64,000 nt of DNA, taken from the NCBI GenBank assembly GCA_019637875.1, contig JAHBUW010000014.1, positions 1-64,000 on the forward strand. The letters run 5' to 3'. The stretch's first letter is position 1. Each line of letters opens with the position of its first letter. Under the pieces are notes generated by a model. That model saw nothing but the letters and a program-made list of their open reading frames with translations. It was not told the origin of the DNA and searched no databases. The stretch comes from Pseudobdellovibrionaceae bacterium (lineage in GTDB: Bacteria; Bdellovibrionota; Bdellovibrionia; Bdellovibrionales; Bdellovibrionaceae). Of the stretch, positions 26,554-33,828 are shown one piece after another. The translations under genes and the position numbers were made by a program.

Positions 26554-27281
26554 GAAGCGCTCCGCTCTTTGAAGAGCTTGGACAATGCCCGGGTCTGCGC
26601 GAATCCCAAGGTCGACTCTCGCGCCGCGGGACCGTGGGGAAGATCGGCGGGCCGAACCCACTCATGATCCATTTCGCCGCGGGCATTCAACATCAGGATT
26701 CGATCTGAGAGCAAAACGGCCTCGGTGAGGGAGTGACTCACGAAAAGAAAAGCGAGCTCCGGCCGGTCCAGGCGCAATTGGTTCAACTCATCTTGCAGGC
26801 GGGCGCGGATCTGCTCGTCGAGCGCGCCGAAAGGCTCGTCCATCAAAAGAAGGCCCGGTCGGGCGTCTTGATGGTGAAGGACCGCGCGCGCGATCGCCAC
26901 GCGCATCTTCATGCCGCCCGAAAGCTCATGGGGAAAGAGTGTCTTGACCGAAGGCTCCAGACGCAGGCTTTGCAAAAGCGGGTCAAGGTCGGGGAGTCGG
27001 CCGCCGCGCAGTTTCCCCGGAAGGAGGACGTTTTCGGCGACGTTCAGCCAGGGAAGAAGTCGCGGTTCTTGAAAGACGATGGCGGGATCGGCGACTTCGC
27101 GACGGATCTGTCCTTGCGTGGGCGCTTCCAGTCCCGCGACCAAACGAAGCAGCGTCGATTTGCCGCAACCCGAAGGACCGATCAGGGTCACGAATTCGCC
27201 GGCCTTCAACGTGAATTCCAAACCGTGAAAGAGCGTCCGCGCGGGATAGTCCTGTCGCAGCCCCTTCACGTCGAGAATCAC
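26550..27281 (-). CDS. ABC transporter ATP-binding protein (TauB/SsuB type)
   Basis: A complete nucleotide-binding domain: Walker A GPSGCGKST (35-43), Q-loop VFQEPRLLPW, signature LSGGMKMRVAIARA, Walker B LLLMDEPFGALDE and the switch His in VSHSLTEA. At 243 residues it is a single-domain ATPase of the nitrate/taurine/sulfonate class. It overlaps both neighbours by four bases (ATGA), so oxygenase, ATPase and permease are translationally coupled. Confidence 0.95.
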   Translation of the reverse strand: MILDVKGLRQDYPARTLFHGLEFTLKAGEFVTLIGPSGCGKSTLLRLVAGLEAPTQGQIRREVADPAIVFQEPRLLPWLNVAENVLLPGKLRGGRLPDLDPLLQSLRLEPSVKTLFPHELSGGMKMRVAIARAVLHHQDARPGLLLMDEPFGALDEQIRARLQDELNQLRLDRPELAFLFVSHSLTEAVLLSDRILMLNARGEMDHEWVRPADLPHGPAARESTLGFAQTRALSKLFKERSAS

Positions 27282-27898
27282 GCGTTCATCCAGTCATAAT
27301 TGAAAGACACGCTGATGCGCTTGGTTTTCGCGGCGTGGGCGGGAACTTCGTGTTTCATCCAGCTCTCGAAAAGGATGATCTCGCCCGCTTTGGGTTTGTG
27401 CGCGTAATGATAGGCCGAGGACTGTCCGGTGACGGCTTTGGCAAGGGGCCGCGCCATGAATTGATCCAAGCGCGGATCTTCGAAGCGAATGGCCGCGCCC
27501 TCTTTCGGCGTTTGCAAATAGAAGGTTCCGCTGATCACGCTGAGTGGATGAAGATGCATGGGGTGGCTGCAGCCTTCACCCATCACGTTGACCCACATCC
27601 GCGAGAGCTGGATCTCGCGTGCGGGAACTTGCAGTCCCAAAGCCTTCAGGAACTTCGGAATATGGGGGTCCAGTTGTTTTTTGAGTTCATCGAAGCTGCT
27701 CGAAAACCGGTGCAGCTGATCAAGTGAGCCGTAACTGGTGTAGCCGCGTTGGTAGTTCCGGCTGGACCAGTCGCGCCCCGCGCGGTCTTTCGCGGCCAAA
27801 AGCTCGGCCTCTTCAAGGAGTTCGCGCGCGAGCTTCGAGCGTGGATTCAACGCCGGCGCCGTATAGATTTGACTGGGGAACAGGACTTTCAGCGACAT
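27278..27898 (-). CDS. Putative 2OG-Fe(II) oxygenase (TIGR02466-like)
   Basis: This 206-residue protein has the layout of the 2OG-Fe(II) oxygenase family called TIGR02466: SRMWVNVMGEGCSHPMHLHPLSVISGTFYL with metal-site His residues, and PKAGEIILFESWMKHEVPAH with the distal His, then KRISVSFNYDW with the cofactor Arg and the typical end. It is the first gene of the operon and its stop overlaps the ABC ATPase start. This suggests the transported compound is hydroxylated, as TauD does for taurine, but the family and substrate differ. The initiation region has GAGGG directly before ATG, which is tight. Confidence 0.75.
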   Translation of the reverse strand: MSLKVLFPSQIYTAPALNPRSKLARELLEEAELLAAKDRAGRDWSSRNYQRGYTSYGSLDQLHRFSSSFDELKKQLDPHIPKFLKALGLQVPAREIQLSRMWVNVMGEGCSHPMHLHPLSVISGTFYLQTPKEGAAIRFEDPRLDQFMARPLAKAVTGQSSAYHYAHKPKAGEIILFESWMKHEVPAHAAKTKRISVSFNYDWMNA

Positions 27899-28045
27899 CC
27901 CTCGATGCTGCTGCGGATTGCTCCTCAGGTCAACGAAGCCGGATTGCCACAGAACGGCAGGGTGACGGAAGTTTCGGCAGTCGGGCGCAGGCCTCGGGGC
28001 CTCATTTCGAGCTGAGAGGGAGCCCGGCTTGCAACTCTCACCGCG

Positions 28046-28861
28046 ATGCTGAAAATCCGTCTTTTCCTCACTTTACTCATGCTGATCGTCTGGAGTCTTC
28101 CCGGTGTCGGCGCGTGGGACGTGGTCGACGCGGTCACGCCCGCAAGCCTTCCCGATTGGGATTCTTCGGCTTTCGAGAGCGCCGCGGTGGCCGACGGGAA
28201 AAACGCGGACGATCTCGGTGAGGACGAAATCGAAAAAGGCGCCCAGACACTGCGGCGCGAGCTCGTCGCGGCTCCCGCGGAGGTCCCCGTCGCTTTGGAT
28301 CCCGTCACGAAAGACAACCGCGAGATCCTGTTCACGTTCGCCGCCAGCCGCGAAATCGAGCCCTCGCGGGCGCGGGTCGCCACGCAGTCTTCTTCAGAGG
28401 CCCTGCCGACGGCCCATCTGCCCGAAGGAGAAGCCGCGCCGGGCGAGCTGGCCCTTCACCTGAAATCCGAAAAGCGAGTCCTCCCGCGCGGAAGTCTGAT
28501 GGCGCTTTCCGATGAGCGTTTGATCGAGCTGTGCGCCGACCTGCGCGAGGCGACCCATCTGACCATCGACGCGAGCCCGGGCGCCACCATCCGCAATTTC
28601 ACGCAAAGGGCGCCCCTTCTGCTGCGCGTGAAGCGCCTGGGTGATCTGGAAAACCTGCGCGCCCGCTTCGTCGCCCTGGTGGGCGGGGGCCAGGATGCGA
28701 AAATCCGTCGACTGAGAAGCCTTCAATCCCCCCACCTCGTGTGCGACGTGCGCTTAAGTTCCGTCGAAGGGATCGAAGCCCCATTGATCCTGGTCGGGGG
28801 CAGCCTGCCGAGGAGCCTCGAGGGCCATCCCCGCATCCGGCGGGTGGGAAACTCGTTTTAA
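28046..28861 (+). CDS. Exported protein of unknown function
   Basis: The N-terminus is a clear signal peptide (LFLTLLMLIVWSLPGVGA). The remaining 245 residues are acidic then mixed, with an apparent small folded part at the C-terminus (ELCADLREATHLTIDASPG, then LVCDVRLSSVEGIEAPLILVGGSLP). No motif is recognised. Frames on the other strand are shadows. It is divergent from the oxygenase-ABC operon. Confidence 0.55.
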   Translation: MLKIRLFLTLLMLIVWSLPGVGAWDVVDAVTPASLPDWDSSAFESAAVADGKNADDLGEDEIEKGAQTLRRELVAAPAEVPVALDPVTKDNREILFTFAASREIEPSRARVATQSSSEALPTAHLPEGEAAPGELALHLKSEKRVLPRGSLMALSDERLIELCADLREATHLTIDASPGATIRNFTQRAPLLLRVKRLGDLENLRARFVALVGGGQDAKIRRLRSLQSPHLVCDVRLSSVEGIEAPLILVGGSLPRSLEGHPRIRRVGNSF

Positions 28862-29012
28862 ACGCCCCTCGCCCTGTCGATACTTTTGACACCCGCTCAG
28901 CCCTCGTCGTCCCTTCCGTGGCACCGCCTCGATTTCGGGCGCTGGGCGACGTTTGTATTCGTTCTCGCGGGCACAACGGGTGCTCTAGTGAAGGTCAGAA
29001 GCGAGGTTGAAC

Positions 29013-29369
29013 ATGAAATACTCTCTGATGACCCTGATGCTGATGACGAGCCTGAGCCTTTCGGCTTTCGCGGGCACAAGCAACTTGGTGAAAACGGAAC
29101 GCGAGGATTTCAATGCCCTGATTCAAGAGGGAATCGACTCGCAAAAAGAACTCCGTAAGGAACTGCGCGGAAACGCCGGAATGCCGAAATCTGAGCGCGC
29201 CTGGAATGAAGAAATCAACGAGCAAGGCCGTAAACTGATGGGTGTTGTCGAAGCGGAACAGCGAGTTTCGCCGACCACGAACTTCGTTCGCAAATCCCCC
29301 GTCGGGCCCACGACTCAGGATCTGAAACAGAAGCGCATCGCCGAAGAGTACGACTCTCTCGAGCATTGA
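29013..29369 (+). CDS. Small exported helical protein
   Basis: The start is set at ATG 29013, six bases after GCGAGG; a TTG two codons upstream is also in frame. The signal peptide (MTLMLMTSLSLSAFA) is followed by a charged helical protein of about 100 residues (NALIQEGIDSQKELRKELRG). No family recognised. A good terminator follows, so it is probably a real single-gene unit. Confidence 0.65.
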   Translation: MKYSLMTLMLMTSLSLSAFAGTSNLVKTEREDFNALIQEGIDSQKELRKELRGNAGMPKSERAWNEEINEQGRKLMGVVEAEQRVSPTTNFVRKSPVGPTTQDLKQKRIAEEYDSLEH

Positions 29370-29407
29370 TTGCGCGTCCCTTTTTAACGAACCCCCAAAC
29401 CCCCCAT

Positions 29408-29446
29408 AGCGAGCCGGATCAGGAATGGTCTGGCTCGCTTTCTTTC
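29408..29446 (+). terminator. Rho-independent terminator of the small exported protein gene
   Basis: An 8-bp stem AGCGAGCC/GGCTCGCT with a 16-base loop is followed by TTCTTTCGTTC. It lies 38 bases past the upstream stop and 22 bases before the stop of the convergent recombinase gene. Confidence 0.75.
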
Positions 29447-29467
29447 GTTCGGGTCCAGTTGCCGCTC

Positions 29468-30007
29468 TCAGATCTCGACCAGCAGACGACGCAGCTCTTC
29501 TTTGGAGTAGAGATAGTCGGCGTAAATCATCGTATTGGCGATGTTGCGGTGGCCGAGCGCCACCTGAAGTAAACGAATGTCGCGCGTGCGCTTATAGAGC
29601 TCGATCGCGAAGGTGTGGCGAAGCGAGTGGAACTTCTTCGGCACGGGTCGGTACAGCTGCCAGATCTGATAAAGCCGTTCGTAAGAGATGTCGAAGAGCT
29701 TCGTTCCCTCGAGGCCCTGATTGTAGCGGTGAAGCCGCTGGAAGAGCTTGGAGGGCAGGGGGATCTCGCGGTCGTTGGATCCCTTGATCCCCCGAATAAA
29801 GAGCGTTTCGTCGTTGAGAATGAGGTCCGAGCGCTGACAGTTCAGAAGCTCGGTCGCCCGCGCCCCGGTCTGTAGAGCGAGTTCTAAAAGTAAAACATTG
29901 CGGGGATCGGAGTCTTGAAAAGAGCGAAAAATCTGCCGAAGACGAGCTAGCTCATCGTCGAGGAGATACTTGTTTTTATTCAGTGCGTAACGGGGGACTC
30001 TTGACAC
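29468..30007 (-). CDS. Minimal tyrosine recombinase (catalytic domain only)
   Basis: From GTG 30007 the product is 179 residues and consists almost only of the catalytic domain. The active-site set is complete: Arg50 in TGARATELL, Lys75 in IKGSNDR, HSLRH with His127 and Arg130, LGHRN with His153, and Tyr162 in MIYADY. The N-terminal core-binding domain of XerC/D and phage integrases is absent, as in FimB/FimE-type invertases. The frame extends to a GTG at 30082, but that start has no ribosome site and the extra residues do not look like a domain; 30007 has GAGG 12 bases upstream. It is divergent from the membrane-HTH gene, across a region rich in inverted repeats. Confidence 0.9.
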   Translation of the reverse strand: MSRVPRYALNKNKYLLDDELARLRQIFRSFQDSDPRNVLLLELALQTGARATELLNCQRSDLILNDETLFIRGIKGSNDREIPLPSKLFQRLHRYNQGLEGTKLFDISYERLYQIWQLYRPVPKKFHSLRHTFAIELYKRTRDIRLLQVALGHRNIANTMIYADYLYSKEELRRLLVEI

Positions 30008-30157
30008 GCTGCATATACCTCGCGAGTGCGAATTCTTGATTTCAAAATAGAGGAAAAAGGGCCTGGATGGAGGTCCAAACACAACGCATCAATTCTGATG
30101 ACCCAACTCTTCCATCCGCTGAACATATAAAAATCATCGTAAATACATAGACTTAGC

Positions 30158-30185
30158 ACTACAGCTTATAACTATAAGCTGTAGT
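30158..30185. repeat. 28-bp palindrome with 13-bp perfect arms
   Basis: The arms ACTACAGCTTATA and TATAAGCTGTAGT are exact complements around a two-base AC centre. It lies 151 bases upstream of the recombinase start. It may be a recombinase core site or an operator. Confidence 0.9.
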
Positions 30186-30284
30186 CGGAATCGTAAAAAG
30201 GGGTCCAGGGGTAGGGGTGGATTGAATTCTTGAGGGAAATCCGCAACTTCCAGCAAAACTGGACCTGACTTCTTAAGCCCTTTC

Positions 30285-30313
30285 TTGTGAAATACATCGA
30301 GATTTCATGTGAT
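30285..30313 (+). promoter_or_regulatory. Candidate promoter of the membrane-HTH gene
   Basis: TTGTGA and TGTGAT (each 4 of 6 to the sigma-70 consensus) are separated by 17 bases. The -10 element overlaps the first GTGAWTCAC palindrome, so a bound repressor would block it. Confidence 0.35.
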
Positions 30314-30338
30314 TCACAACGAAAATGATGTGAATCAC
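30309..30338. promoter_or_regulatory. Paired operator-like palindromes GTGAWTCAC
   Basis: GTGATTCAC (30309-30317) and GTGAATCAC (30330-30338) are both 9-bp palindromes; their centres are 21 bases apart, two turns of the helix. They lie 26-55 bases before the HTH gene start. Confidence 0.65.
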
Positions 30339-30363
30339 CAGTCTGCAGAAAGGTCCAGACGGC

Positions 30364-31149
30364 ATGGATGTCGAAAAAGAAGGCCCCCAAAAGCCCCTCC
30401 CGGGCGAGAGTTCCAAGACAGGGCAGGCAGCCTCGGTTTCAAAGGTCGATTTAAAATCCACCCTCGGAAACGACGTTTTACCCCCTCTTTTGAAGTCGGA
30501 TTTCGAATCTGCACTTCGCTCGAAAACCAGTCTTCGACTCATTTATGAGGCGCAGACCCAGGTCATTCAGAAGCAAATCGGGGATTTGGAATCGGTTCGC
30601 GAAAAGCTCGGTTTGAATGCGCGCAAGATCTGCCAACTTTTGATGGTCGACCCCTCGGCTTGGAATCGCTGGACCCGGCCCGGCCACACCGCCCCTCCCC
30701 ATATTTGGCGCGCTCTACAGTGGTATATGATCGTTCAAGAGAAACTTCCCGGACTCAGTCCGCAGTTTTTCATCGAGCGGGTGGTCACCAAGGTTGAAAA
30801 GGTCACGGAAAAGACGGTCGAACGCGTCGTCGACATCCCCCGCGAAACCGATTTTTCATCCCCCGTCCTGGATCCGGATTTTGCGGCTCATTTGGAAGAA
30901 CGAAATCAGCTTTTAAATCAGGACCTCGGTGAAATCCGCCAGCAGTCGCAAACCCTGCTCACCCAAATCGAAACCCAGAACGAACTTTTGAAATCCCAGG
31001 CCGAGCAGATCCAACGCTTGAAGATGACCCTGGTCGTGGGACTTTGCCTTTGCTTCGGTTTGGTCATCGGGCTTTTGAGCTATCAGGTGAAGCGCGCCAA
31101 TACGCCCGCGTGGGAAAACCTGCCCTCGGTCGAAGACTCTGCGAATTGA
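30364..31149 (+). CDS. Membrane-tethered helix-turn-helix protein
   Basis: The 261-residue protein has no signal peptide. Residues 77-122 (REKLGLNARKICQLLMVDPSAWNRWTR) read as an XRE-like HTH, then a coiled-coil rich in Val/Glu/Lys heptads (137-160 and 176-220), then one membrane segment MTLVVGLCLCFGLVIGLLSY (221-240) and a short tail. The topology places the DNA-binding end in the cytoplasm with a C-terminal anchor, the reverse order of most known one-pass regulators. No family name is recalled. Its TGA shares an A with the next ATG (TGATG), so the two genes are coupled. It could bind the palindromes upstream. Confidence 0.7.
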   Translation: MDVEKEGPQKPLPGESSKTGQAASVSKVDLKSTLGNDVLPPLLKSDFESALRSKTSLRLIYEAQTQVIQKQIGDLESVREKLGLNARKICQLLMVDPSAWNRWTRPGHTAPPHIWRALQWYMIVQEKLPGLSPQFFIERVVTKVEKVTEKTVERVVDIPRETDFSSPVLDPDFAAHLEERNQLLNQDLGEIRQQSQTLLTQIETQNELLKSQAEQIQRLKMTLVVGLCLCFGLVIGLLSYQVKRANTPAWENLPSVEDSAN

Positions 31150-31862
31150 TGTTGAAGTTCGACGCCCACGGCATTTTGGTCGACACGCAGGCCGGGGACG
31201 GCGGCGATTCGGCCAATCGCGCGGGCCTTTGGGCGCTGCTCGGTCATGCGCAACCGCTGGACCTGTTCGAACAAAAGGGCTTCCTTGTCCGACATCCTTT
31301 TCAAGAGCCTTGGAATCACCCCGGCAACTTCACGCGGGATCAGCTCTTACCTTATGTTGCGGGTCTTTGGCGGCAAGGCGAAATCAAGGCCGCGCGGCGC
31401 GTGTTTTGGCGGCATTTGCGCAGAGGATTTTTCGCGCAAAATCTCGATCGCGACCAGCCGGGGACGCGCAAGAAACCTTGGCCCCACCGTTATCGGGATG
31501 ATCGCGATGAGCGGGCGTTTTCGTGGTTTGATTTTGCCGATCCGCTGATGCCGGACCATATCTTTCATCTGATTTTGTGCGCCCGACTCTGGCCGCTCTA
31601 TATTTTCGGGATCTTCGGGTATCCGTGGCTTCTCATCAATATATTCGGACACGGACTGTTCAGTCGCTCGGACGATGAGGGGCAGATCCTGAGTCAGTGT
31701 CTGCGCGCGGGAAGACCCTTCGTCGCGTTTTATCGATTCGTGAAGCCGGACTATCGTGAGTCACTGCGACGTTACTGGGATGAGCGCCGGCGAATGGGGG
31801 AAATTGCCGACGCTCTGATCGAACAGGTCGAGGTGAACCCCCGACTTCAAACGCTCGATTAA
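31149..31862 (+). CDS. Unknown protein coupled to the membrane-HTH gene
   Basis: The start is ATG 31149, overlapping the upstream stop; the longer frame from 31044 lies in the HTH gene. The 237-residue product begins DAHGILVDTQAGDGGDSANRAG and continues RHPFQEPWNHPGNFTRDQLLPYVAGLWR, a pattern with conserved-looking Asp, His, Trp and Arg. A hydrophobic stretch (LWPLYIFGIFGYPWLLINIFG, about residues 155-175) may be a membrane or interface segment. I do not recognise the family and assign no function. The stop directly abuts the stop of the convergent zinc-ribbon gene. Confidence 0.6.
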   Translation: MLKFDAHGILVDTQAGDGGDSANRAGLWALLGHAQPLDLFEQKGFLVRHPFQEPWNHPGNFTRDQLLPYVAGLWRQGEIKAARRVFWRHLRRGFFAQNLDRDQPGTRKKPWPHRYRDDRDERAFSWFDFADPLMPDHIFHLILCARLWPLYIFGIFGYPWLLINIFGHGLFSRSDDEGQILSQCLRAGRPFVAFYRFVKPDYRESLRRYWDERRRMGEIADALIEQVEVNPRLQTLD

Positions 31863-32126
31863 CTAGTCGAAGAGCTCTTCGAGAAAACTTTTACGACGTT
31901 TATAGGGTTTGCGGCTCTCGTCATGGCGATCATATCGTTCTTCGCGAGGGGACGCCACGCTTGCCACGGCGGCCGCCGCAGCGACGGAAGCGGCGCTTTT
32001 TTCGATGATTTTATCCAGCTCACCGCGATCGAGCCAAACGCCACGACAGTCGGGGCAGTAGTCGATCTCGATACCTTGACGTTCCGAAAGAACCAGATTC
32101 GTCTCTTTGCATACGGGACATTTCAC
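31863..32126 (-). CDS. TFIIB-type zinc-ribbon protein
   Basis: The start is set at GTG 32126, which has GGAGG seven bases upstream; the ATG eight codons further has none. The product (87 residues) has CPVC at residues 3-6 and CPDC at 24-27, followed by RGVWLDRGELDKII, the hallmark of the small bacterial zf-TFIIB family. The C-terminal half is Ala-rich then basic. The role is unknown; nucleic-acid or protein binding is usual for zinc ribbons. Confidence 0.85.
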   Translation of the reverse strand: MKCPVCKETNLVLSERQGIEIDYCPDCRGVWLDRGELDKIIEKSAASVAAAAAVASVASPREERYDRHDESRKPYKRRKSFLEELFD

Positions 32127-32204
32127 GTGGGGACCTCCGAGAGGTTTCAAGCTCCCACACGAGACGCGCCGGCGATATTCGATAATTGCGAACGAATCCT
32201 TCGC

Positions 32205-33683
32205 TTAATCCCGAGCGTCGTTGTCGGCTGCGGCCGGACGTGAGTTCAAAACTTGGCCGTGCTCGCAGCGCGCGGGCAGACTGGACTTGAAGCGTTCAAG
32301 TCCCGCGACCTGTTTCTTTTTCTGAGCCTCGGTGCCGCCACACTCGCCCCGCATGGGATTCCCCTGGTGGTCGAGGTAGTTTTCTTTCTGCAGGCAATTG
32401 CGAAGCGCGACCAGATGGTTTTTGAGCTCTTTGAATTTGTCTTCGGCGCGCGCGAGTTCGCGACGGCGCTTCGCCGGATCCTCGCTGCGCACGAGCCAGC
32501 TTTCGCAGGTCTTTTTCAGAAGGTGCTGGGGCCAGCGTTTGCGGTCACTGACACCATCAAGAACGTTGTCCGCGAAAGTGACGCCCACGTTGTACGCGCC
32601 CGAGGCCACGGCGAAACTTTCGACGCTTTGACGGGCCCAGTCTTCGTCGCTCATCTCGTCGCGTTTACCTTCGAAGCGCGCAAAGATGTGGCGCAGATAG
32701 ATCGAACTTGTTCCCAGACCTAAAGAGGGGCAGCGGGCGATCATCTCTTTCGTGACGGGCAAATTGCGACATGAAGAATGCTCCAAGCGATCGCCGAGAC
32801 TATCGATGTAAGCCCGCCATTCGTTTTGGATTTTTCCCGGACGCGCGATCCATTTGTTCACTTCGGTCAGGAAGGAGCCGGTCGCCTGGCAGACCCCCGT
32901 GGCCCCGCCATTTTTGGCGCGGCCATCGAAACGGGATTCGCGTCCGCAGGTGCAGGTCAAAAGACCAATGGGAACGCGAAAGCTGCGGTTCGCGAAAGCG
33001 ATCATCGCCCGGTAATTTTCGTAGTATTTTTCGCGCTGGGATTTTTCGCCCGGATTTTGCGAAAGCAGACACATGTGATAGCGATCGATGTCTTCCGAGC
33101 CTTTGATGCCGGTGTTTTCGATCATCAAGTCATCCAGCAAAACGGAAACGGGATCGCCACGGCGATAGCTGTCGAGCTGGTTCTGGCGACGTTCTTCGTC
33201 GGTCCAGCGACGATTCACGGGCGCGGTTTCACTGGCCTCTGTCGTACCGCTGGGGGCCGCGAGAGACGTGTCGGGGGAAGTGGCCGGTAAGTTGTCCGCG
33301 CGCGGCTGAATGCGGCGGCTGACTTCCGCCGTACGCACGGGCGGAGCTTCGGCTTGAACCGCGAAGGAACTGGCCGGAAAGCTGAAGCGCTTTTGTTCGA
33401 AGCTAAAGCAGTTGTTCAAGATCCGGGACTGGGGCTCGACGATGTAAGAGGTCCCCCGCTCACCCGGAACGCAACCCACCACGACCGCACCCTGGTTCAC
33501 CAACGCTTCGGGATTCATGATCTGACATTCTTTATTCGTGTTTCCCAAACGCCAGGGAAACTGCATCTCGGTCGTCGTCGCCTTCACCCAGCGACCGACC
33601 GGACATTCCACGGCCTGCGCGGTCGGGACCAACGCTCCCACGATCAATGCCGTCACAATCCACGAGGTCCCAAATGATCCCAT
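32205..33683 (-). CDS. Exported lytic-transglycosylase-like protein with many cysteines
   Basis: A signal peptide (IVTALIVGALVPTAQA) is followed by a Cys-containing N-terminal domain, a Pro/Thr/Ser linker (115-160) and an SLT-like domain. TCGRESRFDGRAKNGGATGVCQATGSF places the catalytic Glu at residue 249 in the usual ESRF motif, with GATGVCQAT for the GA-GLMQ motif, and SGAYNVG further on. Cys residues flank the active site, unusual for the family, so disulfides are likely. The C-terminus is a charged helical region. It would cleave peptidoglycan glycan chains; the activity is inferred. Confidence 0.75.
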   Translation of the reverse strand: MGSFGTSWIVTALIVGALVPTAQAVECPVGRWVKATTTEMQFPWRLGNTNKECQIMNPEALVNQGAVVVGCVPGERGTSYIVEPQSRILNNCFSFEQKRFSFPASSFAVQAEAPPVRTAEVSRRIQPRADNLPATSPDTSLAAPSGTTEASETAPVNRRWTDEERRQNQLDSYRRGDPVSVLLDDLMIENTGIKGSEDIDRYHMCLLSQNPGEKSQREKYYENYRAMIAFANRSFRVPIGLLTCTCGRESRFDGRAKNGGATGVCQATGSFLTEVNKWIARPGKIQNEWRAYIDSLGDRLEHSSCRNLPVTKEMIARCPSLGLGTSSIYLRHIFARFEGKRDEMSDEDWARQSVESFAVASGAYNVGVTFADNVLDGVSDRKRWPQHLLKKTCESWLVRSEDPAKRRRELARAEDKFKELKNHLVALRNCLQKENYLDHQGNPMRGECGGTEAQKKKQVAGLERFKSSLPARCEHGQVLNSRPAAADNDARD

Positions 33684-33828
33684 CCTTTTGTTATCGGCCC
33701 CGGACGAAAAAAACCTGCGCCCCGTTTTGGGAAAAGACCCGACTTTTCGCGAGGGATTTCCCTCCGCTCTCCGGATCGGCGTTTTCAGCTGACCCTCCGT
33801 CAGGGTCTCCTATAAGATCGAAGAACCC

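Larger units (their letters stand above)
30008..30363. other. Repeat-rich, AT-richer intergenic region between recombinase and HTH genes
   Basis: The 356 bases are visibly AT-richer than their surroundings. They hold a 28-bp near-perfect palindrome (30158-30185), two GTGAWTCAC palindromes 21 bp apart (30309-30338), and three copies of GGTCCAG in both orientations (30202, 30259 inverted, 30351). Short frames here are not gene-like. Confidence 0.8.

Noticed and set aside
27725-28046. A TPP or other riboswitch in front of the NMT1-type operon
   Set aside because: I looked for the THI-box core and the usual P1-P4 helices around 27899-28045 and saw none.
30172-30542. Two short minus-strand frames over the recombinase-HTH spacer
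   Set aside because: They cover the palindromes and the HTH gene start and have no coding character.
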